DNA of 64,000 nucleotides from Antitrichia curtipendula (taxonomy: Eukaryota; Streptophyta; Bryopsida; Hypnales; Leucodontaceae): contig OX579636.1 in assembly GCA_951230915.1 (NCBI GenBank), forward strand, positions 24,177,567 through 24,241,566. The letters are read 5' to 3'. Below the pieces are notes generated by a model. That model was given only the letters and a program-made list of their open reading frames with translations. It was not told the DNA's origin and did no database searches. Of this stretch, positions 1-12,388 are shown piece after piece. A program made the position numbers and the translations under genes. Position 1 is the stretch's first letter, and each line of letters begins with the position of its first letter.

Positions 1-294
1 ATGAATCAAAGCTTCACGTATAGGTAAGAACATAATCTTTTAGGGAAAAAATTCAAAAAAAATTATTTTGACTTTTTGTAATTTTTTTTGGGCTGCCCGA
101 GAATCTCCGATTATTGCTCATAGTGCCATAACTTTTCATCCGGCATCCGATTGAAACAAAAATTATATATCCACAAAGTTCTTGCAAAGCTACACAACCT
201 CAAAAAATCTCAAAAAATTTCACTTTAAATTGAGACAATAGGAACCTACCCGAACCCAAATTGTCCCCCGAGGGGACAATCAAGGTTTTAGGGG
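1..294 (-). mobile_element. Partial copy of the TTAA-flanked element
   Basis: This AT-rich segment resembles, in reverse orientation, the element at 10201-11135. Both share a block around GGGCTGCCCG followed some 50 bases later by ATAACTTTT. It ends at the same terminal sequence, TTTAGGGG, followed by TTAA at 295-298. The other end lies before the window. No coding capacity is visible. Homology was judged by eye and the internal match is imperfect. Confidence 0.45.
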
Positions 295-298
295 TTAA

Positions 299-2419
299 TG
301 ACTATACATGTCAATTTCAGAACCAACTCATGTCCATTTCAGAGCCATTTGTAGGGTCCATTCTTAATGCCTGCTCCATTTCAGAGCCTTGTACTTTAGT
401 CTTCAACAATGCAATTAGCATGGTCACTTGGTGCTTCATGGTTATTGTATAATATTGTGAATGAGTTTACGCATAGATGGGAAGAAAATGGAAACTTGCA
501 AATATGAAGATTCAATGCCTAAATTCAACTCATCTCATAATTTATTTTGCCACACAAAAGCTCAAAATCTATATTTTCCTTCCCAAGGACTTTTAGGAGT
601 AAGAGAAAGAAAGAAATGTCACACTTGTCATAACTGTATAGTCCATAGTGATTTCATGAATCCGGCATCCAAACAAGTTTTTGAAGATTTTTTTTGCTAG
701 AATCTTATATATTTTTGACACTAGAAATAAATAAATAAATAAAAATTATATATATATGTTTGAAATCACTAGAACCTTCACAAAAGAAATACTAGATTTG
801 TCAATGTTGGATGGAAGATACTACTATAATAGATAATTTTGTGGTTGAATATACATATGAAGGTGATTAGTTCCTTACTTGCATATATTTTAGGTAGTGT
901 AAATGTTGTGGTAATTTGTTATCCCAAACCAACTTGATTCAAGGGCCAACAACAAGCCTATAAGAAATTTGAGTTTTTCTAGTAACTTTTTTGCCAATCT
1001 CATATAAACTTAGGCTTTGAATTTTTCGTATTCTTCTTATTATAATAAATGATGTAGCTCAAATGGATCAATATATAGGGATCAATAGAGTCAAAAATGG
1101 TAAAAAATAGCATTAGGGATAGATTAGACCAGTAGAAGGGTGGTTTCAACTTAGTTCCCATTCTCACTTTCTTCACCAATTCTAGAAGTTCACACTTATT
1201 GAATTCTTCTTGAAAAGCTCATGACTACTTCTCTAGAATGTCAATGATTGGCCCTCATTTCTTTTCTAAAGGGAATTTGAGATTCGCTTTGTGTTTTGTA
1301 ATTGATTTTCTTTGTGATTCATTGATTCCTTGTGAGGCTTGACATGAATGTTGCACAACTCCATGTTATGTATAATTTTTTGATGTTCCTTAGAGGGGAA
1401 GTTTATCATTTTTCTCTTGTGGAAATTTTCCAAGAGCCCAAGATAGGTACACCCAAATGTGCCATTGACCTTAAACTGCCATCTATACTATGTGTACATC
1501 TCCAAATCAACCGCTTTGTACCTACGTAGAAGAATTGCTTTTAGAACCAAACTTTGTTCCTTAATAACTTTTGCATATGGTATCCAAATGCTTCGTTCTC
1601 TGGTGCGTTGGAACCTCCTTTCACTTGCCAACAAGAACATATGAAAATTTGACTAGTGTAATAATAGTAAATAGGCTCAGTAGCAAAAAGTGTCGGTTTT
1701 CGGTGTACCCACCTTAGTAGTGAAGAGACACCTGCAAGGGCAGGCTTGCGGGAACATCTTGGGAACTCACGGTCTTCCAACACGACCTCATTAATTTCCT
1801 AATGCCTTTCTCATCCTTCAGTTGATCGCCACATGGAAAAATCAAAAAAAAATTTGACGCTGATTCCAGGGTGCAAGTCGCTCTGACTGCCACCAAAAAG
1901 AAAAAAAAAAGGAATAAAAAACAACAAGTCTGCGTCCCCGACACTTTCGTAGTTCCGTCTCGTGAGCAACAGCGAGGTCCCCACCACCCTCGCCCCAGGC
2001 ACGTCCCAAACTGCTCTGAAACCGTTTGTTTCGTTTCTTTTTGTGTGTTTCCCTCTGTGCAGCCCCGCAGCTTCGTGGCACGCGTGAGCAGCGGATACCG
2101 CCAAGCGGGTCCCATTCCTGTAAACTCGGATACCCGGCCTCGAGAGTCGAGAATGATGAGTAGGACCGATGAACACAGTCAATGCACCACGAAAGCCGCA
2201 ACCAAAAGGCGAAGCCCGATTCATTCCGACACGTGCGTAATTCCGATACAAACAGGCATCCGTCTACAGCGCCTCTGCCACTCATCCCTTCACAAACCCA
2301 CACGCACCCATCGCTCACTCTCATTCTCATCAGTCTTGCTCCAAGTCTCCCTAGGATCCCGACAATCTCCACCTCTGCTCTCGCGAAGAGTACCCACATT
2401 TTGGGTAACGCAGCTTAGC
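299..2419. other. Intergenic DNA upstream of the bHLH gene
   Basis: No gene is supported here. Bases 299-1700 are AT-rich with short chance ORFs. From about 1700 the composition becomes richer in G and C and continues so into the bHLH leader, so 1700-2419 probably holds the promoter of that gene. I see no convincing TATA box. Overlapping ORFs on both strands at 1714-2482 lack domain resemblance and are treated as chance. Confidence 0.5.
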
Positions 2420-3241
2420 TTGAAGAGTGTTGGGATTTGCTCGAGAGAAAACACTTTGCATTCCGTGTGTGTCTTGGTTTGATTTGGTTTGAGGTGGATT
2501 CCGTGAGCGGATCTGAATTCGATCGTTAGTCAGTGGCGTGTGTGATTGAGGTTGAAGGGCGAGCTGACACTAGTTGTGTGCATTGGGGGATGCGTATTGG
2601 TAGGCGGCTTTGAGTGCAACGTCTCAAAGGATTGAGTGAGTGCAAGTGGGGAGTGGGGATTGTAAACTGTGGCAGATTGATTGGGGACGGAAGGGAGTGT
2701 TGGTTAAGGAAGTGGAGTTCGGTTCACGCTGCGGGTGGGGGTTCGTTCGGGGTTCCACAGTTTCCAAGGAGTATTGTATTGCGGGATTAAATTGGGAATT
2801 CGGTCACAATTGCTTGACAAGACAGAACTGTCGGCGGGTTGGTTGGATTGAAGGGGAGGACAGCGGCTTTTTTAGGTTTTTGAGTTTTCCGGGTTGTGTC
2901 TGATTGATTAGCTTGGAAGAAGTTGGAATTGGAGGCGAATCGAATTGCGTTGCGAATGCGGCTCGGGTTGGTCGATTTGTCGTTGACGGCTTGCAGTGAG
3001 CTTGAGTGTCGTCGTGTTTTCCTGATAAGTATTGTTCGTCACTGTCGCATGGAGACGCTTCACGAGCCTGAACCCAATCAGTCATCCTCAACCCGCGTTG
3101 CTTTCTTCTCGCCGTTCGATCAGAGTGACTCGTAATGTGGTGCATCTGAGTGACTTCGATTCGATCGCAGTGGAGAGATCGAGAATTGGAGATCGATCAA
3201 TTGAGAAGCCGGACGGAGTTTGAGCTCATTCTGCTTACGCT
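2420..3241 (+). other. Probable long 5' leader of the bHLH gene
   Basis: This GC-richer stretch directly precedes the bHLH start codon and contains stop codons in all forward frames, so it does not encode an N-terminal extension. Several ATGs occur in it (near 2589, 2955, 3049 and 3134). The transcription start and any leader intron cannot be fixed from sequence alone. A long leader with upstream ORFs is common in plant transcription-factor genes. Confidence 0.4.
3049..3135 (+). CDS. Candidate upstream ORF, 28 codons
   Basis: An ATG opens a 28-codon frame (METLHEPEP... ending FDQSDS) that stops about 106 bases before the bHLH start. If it is present in the mature leader it could lower translation of the main frame. 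No family is recognised, and conservation would be needed to call it functional. Confidence 0.25.
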   Translation: METLHEPEPNQSSSTRVAFFSPFDQSDS

Positions 3242-6200
3242 ATGAGTTACTCCACAATGCAAGCGATGGCCGGGCAGCAGCAACTCCAGCATTCCGAGTC
3301 CACGCCTGTGCAATTGCAGCTGCGGAGCTTGGTGCAGGAATTGGAATGGTCCTACGTCGCGCTTTGGTCATTCAACCCGCAAACCAGGTTGGTGCCACCA
3401 GGGTTGCAGATTGCGTCCCAACACTGTCATTTTAGTCACAAAGAACTGAAACTCGAAAGGGTGGAGGTGGTAGTGAAAGCAGGGAACGGCTAAGAGGGGG
3501 AGCCAAAGGATTGTACAAATTTATTATCCAAAATTCTCCAAGAGTAGTGCAATTGTAAAGAATATAAGGAACTTAGAGATTTGGGAGACCAAATTGACTG
3601 TAGAATTTCTTCCAGTATCAGCTTGCAAGCTCAGTTCTCGAGCGGTTGGGCAAGAGTGATTTCAAGGAATTAAGCGTCTTGGAGACCATTGACTGTAGAG
3701 TTTCTTCTACTGCCACTTTGGTGAAGTACTTCTGAGGTTGTGCAATAGTGAAAAATGGGCTCTGAGAGTCTCGAGCTAGGCTCTAATGACTTACTGTTTT
3801 TTTCGCCTATTGTCAAATTTGCCCAAATTCTCCAAAAGCTCTGCAATTAGGGTCTAAGAGTGTCGGAGACCTAGTGGCTCACTGCAGAATATCTTTGGTC
3901 TCCCCAAAGGAGTAGTAACTGGACACTCCAGTATCACTGCTTCTGTGATTCGATCACAACAGCGTCGAATTCAACTCTGAAATGTGATTCACACCGTTTA
4001 TTCGACATGCCACCAACTTAGTTTGTGAGTCGGTTTCTGATTCAGGAAATTGGGATGGAAAGGGGGTCACTGGCGCCACAGCGATACCCAAGGCTGGAAT
4101 CACGAGCAGTATTTCAGCTCCATGTTCAGGTCCTGCCAGTTCAGAACAGGCTATGGGTAAGAGCCCTCTTCACTACTCCAATTTCAAGTTTTCCACCGCC
4201 AGGCTTTGTTCTGATTTTTCTATTTTCAGCGATGACCGAATTTATCTCTTCAGATCTACGAGGCTAGACAGTTATTATAAATTTAGTACTAGGGTTTAAG
4301 TGACGTCGCACTCAGCTGGCGTCTTAGGGCAGAAAATTCAGCTGAAAATTAATGAGCTCTGTTTTTAGGGAACCGTAGTGATACACGTCCAGGGAGTATT
4401 TGGGCTAGACTAGGTCAGCTTTGGGGCTTGCTTGCAAAAAGACACTGTGAAGGTTTAGAGAAGCCAGAGTCGGGGCTCAGAAATCTTCAGTTTTTGATAA
4501 TCTAGCACACCCGACCATACTCTGTTTTGAACGCTACAGTGCAGCTTAGTTTCTCAGAACATGAATATCTGATCAAATGGACATGAAACCAACCCCTTAA
4601 TCAGAACGAGTATTAATTCAAGTCGTAGTGGTGGTATCAAAGCTCTTTTCGACTCAGCATTTGTTGCAATGTTTGCAGGTCTGTAGGCATGGCGCATGCA
4701 AAAGGTGTAAATATTTGGATGCGTGGATCAAGCTTTCTCGACAGAGCAGGATCCAAGGAGCGATCCGAGTTTCTGCAACAAGCCAGAATTTCGGTACGTA
4801 TACTAGAACTGATGCGCACCGATGCATGTTTTAATTTGATGTGCCGTGTGCTAAAGACTGGCTTCACAAAAATTGTACAAGATCTCTCCTTTTATAAAAA
4901 AATTTAAATTCAGTATGGGAGCGACCAAAAGCATTCCGTGATCTGATCTGATTTTCTTTTTCTCACTTATTGACAAGGGCTTTATAATTGTTTTTCCTGG
5001 AACAGACTGCCATATTCATTCCCTGGTCCGATGGCGTTCTGGAGCTCGGAACATGTGTTGATGTAAGTATCCGACTTGGAGTCACAATTTGGGGAGGTTC
5101 AAAAGTTGTCATAAATGAAGTCGGTGCCCACATGAAATCAGTCATTTGGATGGCTCCTTCGTATGTCGATTCACGTTATCTTTGGAAGGAATGAGTTGAT
5201 TGTAATAATCTCGTGGTAATTGCATGATCACAGTTGCCGGAGAATCTCGTTCTGATGGAAGGAATCCAGAGTTATTTTTTGACGAGCGTCTTGCCAACAC
5301 TTGGTCAGCAAGGCAGCGACCATTCGCAGTTATCAGCAAGCAGTATGCAGACTGGTGGGATAGTCCCCCAAGCGCCTCTAAGCTTGCCTCAATCCTCTCG
5401 TGCCATGATGCAACCGAGCTCAGGCTACGCATCCTTGAGCCCCTTGAGGCATAACCTATCCGACAATTTCAGCACCCAGTCTTTCGAGCCCAACTCACTG
5501 AATCAGCAAATCCATAGAAGGTACGAATCTAACTGCCAAACCCTAAAAATCCCACGGGCGCAATTCCACCTCCTATTTGAACCAAGAAGCCCCGAATTGT
5601 GCTTTCTATTGTTTTTGCGGTCATGTGGATACTTTCTTTTGTCCATTTTTGTTGATTTCTTGATCAACACATGCCATGTTTTTCAATGATTTTGGTGATA
5701 TATTATTTGAGTCCATCTGAAAATGCTTAAATTCACACTGTGATCAGTCATATTAGTCATGGGATTGATGAATGATGTGTGCTTGTGACAGATTGACTAG
5801 CATGCCAAACATGGTCTGGGGAATTGACGCTGAAGGGAAGCAAGTGATGAACACCGACAACATGTTCCTCCCCGTCGTGGATGCGGCGGCTGCAATGGCC
5901 GCTAGCTGGGGGATGCCAACCTTAAACACAGGAGTCGGAGCTTTGCAGACGCAGCAAACACCCAACCAAATGTACTACCCTCCCGTCCAGTCGAGAACCC
6001 AGCCTGGGCAGCCGTACAGGTCCCGTTCCGGCACCACGTCTCCCAGTGTGAGCAGCTTGGAAGAGGCGGCCTCCACACTCCTGTCTGGGGACTCCCCGGA
6101 GCAGAACGTCTTCTTCATGGCCTCCAGCCAACGCCAACCCTCGCATTCCAACACCAGCTCCTCTCCCACAAGGTCAGTACGAAATGGAAAACTCTAATTC

Positions 6201-7841
6201 ACCTTTTTTCCCATAAGAATCTAGTTTAATGCATGGTGCACCAAATCCTCGAAGCAAGTGATGTAAAAAATTTATATACCAATTGCTTTGCTGTCGATCT
6301 CGTAATGGTGATATACATCTGGAGTGAGTTCTGAAAGTCGTTGGCCGGGAATGATGGGTTAGTTTCAGAGGGACGTCATCTCACAGCCCCGAATTGACCC
6401 AGCTGGAGGACACAATAGGATGCGAATCCTTGCCAGAAACACTAGAGACTCGGGTCGAAGACGACCTCAATCTGGACCCGTTCTTGATGCTCCAAGGGGA
6501 GCCTCTCGAATCTGACACCTACAGTTTCCCTTCTCTGGAAACAGGCACCATGAGCCAAATAAACCAACTGCTAATGGAGTCTACCAACGGAAACCCAAAC
6601 CAAGGCCAAAATCAAAGCCAAAACCATGGCAGCAACGTATTCCATGGAACGCCCTCGTATGAGCTCCCGCAGCCTGGGCAGGCTAGGCCGACTCCTGCGC
6701 CAACGCAGGGTCCGTTCAAGAAATGGAGAAATACTCGCGTCCTGGCCCCGCCGTTGCAAAAGAAGAGACAGGACCTGCTGCGCCGCTGCATTGACATGGT
6801 GAAGCAGATCCCTCACTCGAATCCTCCCACCGGGCGTGAGGGGGTCCAGAATGAAGTGCAGGCCGGGATGCAAGGAAGGCGCTTGGCGTCCAGCTCAAGC
6901 CCTGAGACCGTGATTGATGGAATTCCAAATGACCCCTGCTTTGACCAGGTATGTATCTTGATACATTAATCACTTGCAAAACCAATATATTTTCATGCAT
7001 GATGAATTCTACTGCTGTTGCAACTACTCCCATAGCCGACCCCTTTGGAGATGAGCATAGTCTAATGTTCTTAGCAAATCGAAGTTCATTCTAACGCTCC
7101 AAAGAAGGTGTGATTTGGAAACTGCATGCAATGTTTCGTAATTATATCACAAGATTGGTCTAAGGTTCAAATTTTCTTGTTAGCAAATCGAAGTTGATTC
7201 CAACGCTCTGAAGATTGAAGATCGGTGGGTAGACCTCATATGGTCACATTACTGGACATGGAAACTTATTCCATATTCTTTAGTAAATCTAAATCTAAAT
7301 CTAAATCTATTTCCATTTTATTTTTTTGGTTACAGGTTCCGCCAAGAGGGCAGAGACGACCTCGACAAAGTTCCCGAATTTCCAGCATGGGGGGCGCAGT
7401 GCATCAGGGGCATGATGAAGCAGCCATGAACCATATGTTGGCAGAGAGACGTCGCCGAGTGAAACAAAAAGAGAATTTTGCTGCTTTGAGGAGATTAGTT
7501 CCCATCATTTCAAAGGTATTAATTGAGATCCATACTCTCTTAAAGCATTGAATTAACACACAATTTTTCTACTTGTTCTACTTGGGGAGTGTACATATCA
7601 GTTGAACTTCAATGTGATCTGACTTTTGTTGGCATAATATCTGCAGGCAGATAAAGCTTCCATCCTTGGCGACGCTATTGTCTACCTCCAGGGCCTGCAG
7701 AGCCAAATTGCAGAACTGGAAGTCAGCAAGGCCGAATCAGAAAGAAAGTTTGAGACTCTTCAGAATTCTTATAAGGAAATGGAGCAACAGAACAAGGAGA
7801 TTGAGTCCATGATGCGCCCAACAAGGCTTCACTCCATTTAG
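3242..7841 (+). CDS. MYC-type bHLH transcription factor (subgroup IIIf-like)
   Basis: Nuclear DNA-binding regulator. My model has nine exons: 3242-3387, 4046-4156, 4679-4793, 5006-5062, 5234-5520, 5792-6172, 6369-6948, 7336-7515 and 7647-7841. All junctions are GT-AG with compatible phases, giving 2052 bases and 683 aa. Residues ~24-150 form a bHLH-MYC_N domain: QLRSLVQELEWSYVALWSF, then YFSSMFRSC, GVNIWMRG and the hallmark FIPWSDGVLELG. Residues ~145-585 are low-complexity, rich in S, P and Q. The bHLH spans ~590-643: NHMLAERRRR (the H-E-R set that reads an E-box), helix 1, a loop split by an intron at IISK/ADKASILGD, helix 2, then a short leucine-rich coil to the stop. This architecture matches TT8/GL3/EGL3 and liverwort BHLH12-type proteins, which act with MYB and WD40 partners in flavonoid and epidermal control. 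The basic region is unusual in reading VKQKENF where relatives usually read EKLNEKF. Subgroup IIIf is inference; IIId/e is the alternative. Confidence 0.88.
7069..7230 (+). other. Duplicated candidate micro-exons in the last large intron
   Basis: Inside the intron between bHLH exons 7 and 8, a block beginning TTAGCAAATCGAAGTT occurs twice, near 7072 and 7180, about 35 bases long with few differences. Each follows an AG. The first can be read CAA...AAG (QIEVHSNAPKK, 33 bases) before GTGTGA. The second can be read QIEVDSNALKIEDRW (45 bases) before GTAGAC. Both lengths are multiples of three and would keep the frame of the flanking exons. No transcript evidence is available here. Confidence 0.35.
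7276..7304. repeat. AAATCT microsatellite in bHLH intron
   Basis: About four head-to-tail copies of a 6-base unit (AAATCT) lie shortly upstream of the acceptor of exon 8. It is a simple repeat with no visible function beyond possible length variation. Confidence 0.7.
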
Positions 7842-10196
7842 TCCCAGTCTTTTGGAGTCGATCATTTTTATAACCCACTTGTACAGCAGATCAAGTTTCA
7901 TGCAGAATTCCGTATTAATGCTGGCGTTGTCGTATTTACTGTTTGTGTGAATATTGCATAGCTGACAATCAGTTGCCAACGAAAAAATTTGAGTTACCTT
8001 ACTAGCTACATGTAGTGCCCAGTGGCGGGGTGATGAAGACCCCACCTTGAAGAAGTTCCTCTTCGATCAGCGTGTTCACAAATTTATAGGTTTAGGTCAC
8101 AAAAGACGACCGGTTCCACTTGAATTTAGGCCACAAACAGAGATTAATCCTGGTTTTCTAGGATGATTGAGAGAATTATCATGATTTTATGCTCGAGTGG
8201 AGCGCGCAAGTGTTCACTTGCAATCAATTTTGTACAGACCTCAGCTCTTCTGCCGAGCTTTTCCTTCAAAGCAGAATGTGGACAGAAATTTGACAATCTC
8301 TCCCACACTGCAAAATTTCGAACTCTATGGATGCCGACTTTTTAAGCGGGCGAGCAAGTTCCTTCTGTATTTTGCTTGATCAATGGGATGCACCGTCTGT
8401 CAGTTTATGAGGGATTGTCTTGGTGTTGATTTCATGTCAGTGAGTTGAATGATTTCAGAGTTTCATGGAATTCATTGAGTGGCCAATGTGTTCTCAGTCT
8501 TCTCTCAAATGTTTTCTCAGATGATTTAACTTGTCGATTCCGGTTCCATCTTTATTCTTAATTTGTGATTGATGAATGTTTAACACTGAATTGAAACCTA
8601 CAAAATATCAGTAAGAAAGTCACCTGCGTTGTTCAAATAATGTTATGTTTAGCAAATACTGTCCTGATGTTTTTTGAGGGAAAGATTTAGATGATTAAAC
8701 AAAAATATGTAACTTACTCTCGAATTTGTTTTGCAAATAAAGTTAACATTATTAGGACCTGTAATTTGATATGAAGTGTGAGTAGTCAAGTTGTGATCCT
8801 TCCGTGAGCTACAAACTGAGATGGGTAAGGAAGCTCTTCCATTCACTATCATGGAGTGGAGGCTATTTGTTGCTCCTTGGATTGAGAAAAAAAATTAAAA
8901 ACTAATGTCCAAATGTTTCTTGGAATGTTTTCATATGTTTGCTTCTGGTAAAATTGGCACTTAGGGAAAAACAAAAATCCCTTTCTGGTAGTCAAAGATT
9001 TCACAACATTATTTAGCAATCGATCACAAGTGTCTTTTAAAAAAATTTAAAATCATTAAGGCTTGTAGTTAATTTTGTTGATGTGATTGTCTGATTCAAA
9101 TCACTATGCAATCAAATGATCTTTTGCGTGGTAAGTGACGCCGCAACGCTTTCTACTTCGTGTTCTCCGCTCGCCTTGGCTAGGCATCACTACAACCAGG
9201 TGCGGTTTCTAATTAATTTTCATTTGTAATGCATTTGGAATAATTGACGATAGCAACCTAATTATCATGATGCATGTTGATTTGTTTGTTTGTTGTATTT
9301 TTTGCTCAGGCACAAATGGATGATCCTCTTTTAGACCCAAATTAGTGTCGATGGATTTTAGCTGTTGATAATATTTGCTTTACAAATGTGTCATTCTCAT
9401 TTTCTTTCCGCTTGGTAGGTTCAAGATTTTTAAAATTCCTAATAGGTGCTCTTTTAAAGGATTTGTAATGATTCCTACAATGGCGTATGGAGTTTCAGGT
9501 CTTGAATGACCAATGACCGATTACGTCTTCTCTTGGAGTGAAGTTCATGACGGTTGATTAAAGAGAGTTGTATTCTTAAGTCAATGTTTTAGTCCAATCT
9601 TCAGGTTCTGGAGCATGTCTACTGAATGACTTTGGTTGTAATGATGTAAGTCATGATACACCTTTTATGCACTAAGATATAAGATACTATTTATGGGTGT
9701 TTTTTTAGCATTTTAATACATGTAGAAGTGACTTGTGGAAGATCAATGTAGAGTTGCGAAGAAATCACCCTGAGTACAGACAGATTTGTTTAGATCATAT
9801 CTTTATCAGCATGAATGATGCAATTTCGAAATGAGATTGCTTAATAATTTTAGTATCCGCTATTATATGGCTTATCTAAGTTACTATCATGTGGAATATC
9901 TAATTGGTAACAACAACTGCATTGTGTGCTATTGACATGGCCAAGTGCCTGGGACCCTAACTCAAAGAATTGATTTACATGGGGATATCAGGTTCGTGTA
10001 TTGCTATGGGTGGCATTCTCAATGCTGGACACAGTGAAAAGCCAATCCAACAAAGCAAGTGAGCTCTCTTGTTGAGAAGAGTGATCAGACTATAGTCATG
10101 TAGGGTTGCCAAACGTATGGTTACTAATCATTTAAAAAAAAAATCACATACATTCAGAATTTCACAAAATTGGCAAGTACAGATTCATAGAATAAA
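7842..10196. other. bHLH 3' flank and gene-poor DNA
   Basis: The first few hundred bases are presumably 3' UTR of the bHLH gene, but no single polyadenylation signal stands out. The rest is AT-rich, with no ORF over 70 codons that resembles a known protein and no clear repeat boundary. Confidence 0.5.
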
Positions 10197-10200
10197 TTAA

Positions 10201-11135
10201 CCCCTAAACGTCCAAACTGCCTTTTTTTGGCAACATAGCGATTTTGGGCAGCTCATTGCGTATGGAGTTTTTATTGTTTTTTGCTGAAATTTTCACACAA
10301 TATGGGGACGAGGTTTATCTTCAAGGCCCAAAAAATTTCATAACTTTTGACTTCATTGTTCAAAAGTTATTGCATGATCTGTAATTTTCAATGCTCGACG
10401 GGCAGCCCAGAAAAAAATCTAAAAAATCTAAAAAAAAACTTTTTTCAAAAATAAAAATTTGAAATTGGCTCTTTAGATTTATATATACTTGGAAAGCTTA
10501 GAATCATTCCATTTTGACTTATGAGTTGAAAGTTATGAGGTGCTCTAGTTTGTAGGTAGTTATGGATTCCCTACTCAAAAATAAATTTTGGAGTCCTTAA
10601 TTTAATTCAATTTTTAATATTTTTTGAAAAAAAAAGAAGCGTATAATGTAAATTGTTTATTATTATATTACCACCGTTGGGATTAAAAATTTTCAATTTT
10701 ATAATTAAATTCTTAACAATTTAGTGTTTTGAATCATTCTCTACTTCTTTCTACTTGCTATACTTTTTCTATATGTTGTACAATTCCAAATGATCTAAAA
10801 TTTTGAAGCATGTAGCCAACTTGCCTTGAAGAATGAATCCAAAGAAGCACAATCATTTTGGAGATTTTTTCATACAAATGTGACCTTGTGAAGTGCAGCT
10901 GCCCGTATTTTTACAGGGCTAAAAAAATGAGTTTTGTCACTTCAAACGTTAAAATCTTGCAATCTACATGGTGAAAAATTCTGAAATTTTTTCCACATAT
11001 TTCCAAACTAGTTTACTACAAGATCCTACGGTTATTTGGTCCAAAAATATTCTTTTATCTAAAATTTGGTGCTTGTATCAGAAATGGCAGTTTTGGACTG
11101 TTTTTGGTGAAAACATAGTCTCTGACGTTTAGGGG
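10201..11135. mobile_element. TTAA-flanked non-autonomous element (piggyBac-like ends)
   Basis: The segment starts CCCCTAAACGTC and ends with the exact reverse complement GACGTTTAGGGG. Both ends abut TTAA (10197-10200 and 11136-11139), so the flanks plus ends form a perfect 16-base inverted repeat. Duplication of a TTAA target and termini beginning CCC are the signature of piggyBac-type transposons. No transposase is encoded in its 935 bases, so it would be non-autonomous. Related sequence occurs at 1-294 (inverted) and from about 41437. The family assignment is inference from the ends alone. Confidence 0.5.
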
Positions 11136-11139
11136 TTAA

Positions 11140-12388
11140 GATTTGGATTTTGTAGGGGTTAACCTTTAAATGATAGACCCAAACCAAAGGGAGGCTAGAA
11201 CTGGATTCAGATGTACGTCTTGTATGGTTTAGGCCAACATGAATGTACAACTAATGATATTACCTGCAAGTTTGCTTTATTTCTACATGTAGGCAAGTGC
11301 ATACCAATCACAAGGAGTTCAAGAATTTATAAGCCTCGTATGGTGAGATTCTTGAGGGTTATTGCATAAGTATATTTTTAGGATTTTTTTTCCATTTAGA
11401 ATTTCAGTTTTCTGTAGAGAGCTCAATTATTGCTTCATCGACACTTTTGATATCTAGTTCACGAGTAAGATGAGGTCTTTGCTTATTTTGTTGGTATTGT
11501 TTTGTTTGTTTTTAGCTAAATACATTTTTTGAAGGCAAAGTATCTCCAAAAATTGAGCCACTACGTCAACTAGAATGAGGAATAACAAGTTCAATTGATG
11601 TAGCTGAAGTCTCTCTTCTTATCTTGTTCATTGACCACAATGGATTTGAAAATGTGAGTTCTTTTGTCATGGGCTTTTCTTGTGATCCTACTTTTTTGGA
11701 GCATGCAATGTATTATTTGCATCTGTGTTGGGTAATGTACTGACCCCAATGTAAAGAAAATAGGGTTCAATAATTTTTTTTTAATCTTAGACTTTTCTTT
11801 GTTTTCTCTTAAATGCCCAATGTTTAGCTTGTCAATCAACTTTGACTTATCACACTAAAATCTGAATTCAGATCTCTTTTGTTGTATGCTTAGTTATGTA
11901 CGTTATTGTAATTGAACAAAAATAATTGAGGTTTAGGTGCGATCATAATTTGGGTGCATTTAGTGTTGATGAGAGATGCTCTTACAATTTGCTTTCACAT
12001 TTATGTTTTTTAATGCAATGTTTGGTTTTTGAAGTGGACTGTTGATACAAATTTTGTAATTCATGAAGCTATTGTTGTTTGAAAGCACAAAATTGACTTA
12101 CTCATTAGAGATGTGTACATTATGGGGAGATTAAATCTTTTTGCTTCATATCTAACTTGGATCTTGTTAGAGGTTCAGCATCTGATTCTTCACCAAACAT
12201 GGGAGTAAGTTTTGTTGATTAGTTTCATGTTTTCATCATTTTGTGGATATGCACTTTGAAATTATGATGTTTTTTGATACAAATCTAGTTATGGATTTTA
12301 TGATAATTATCTACTTAATATGGGAGGATTATTTTATACTTCCTTTTGTGCTTTGACATCTTCTTATGATTGTAATTCAGGAATGCTA
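11140..12388. other. AT-rich intergenic DNA
   Basis: No gene, RNA gene or delimited repeat is recognised. A second AGGGGTTAA motif at about 11155 lies just outside the neighbouring element and may be a remnant of an older end. Confidence 0.5.

Noticed and set aside
1714..2482. Long overlapping ORFs on both strands upstream of the bHLH gene
   Set aside because: They overlap one another in a GC-richer promoter zone and show no domain resemblance.
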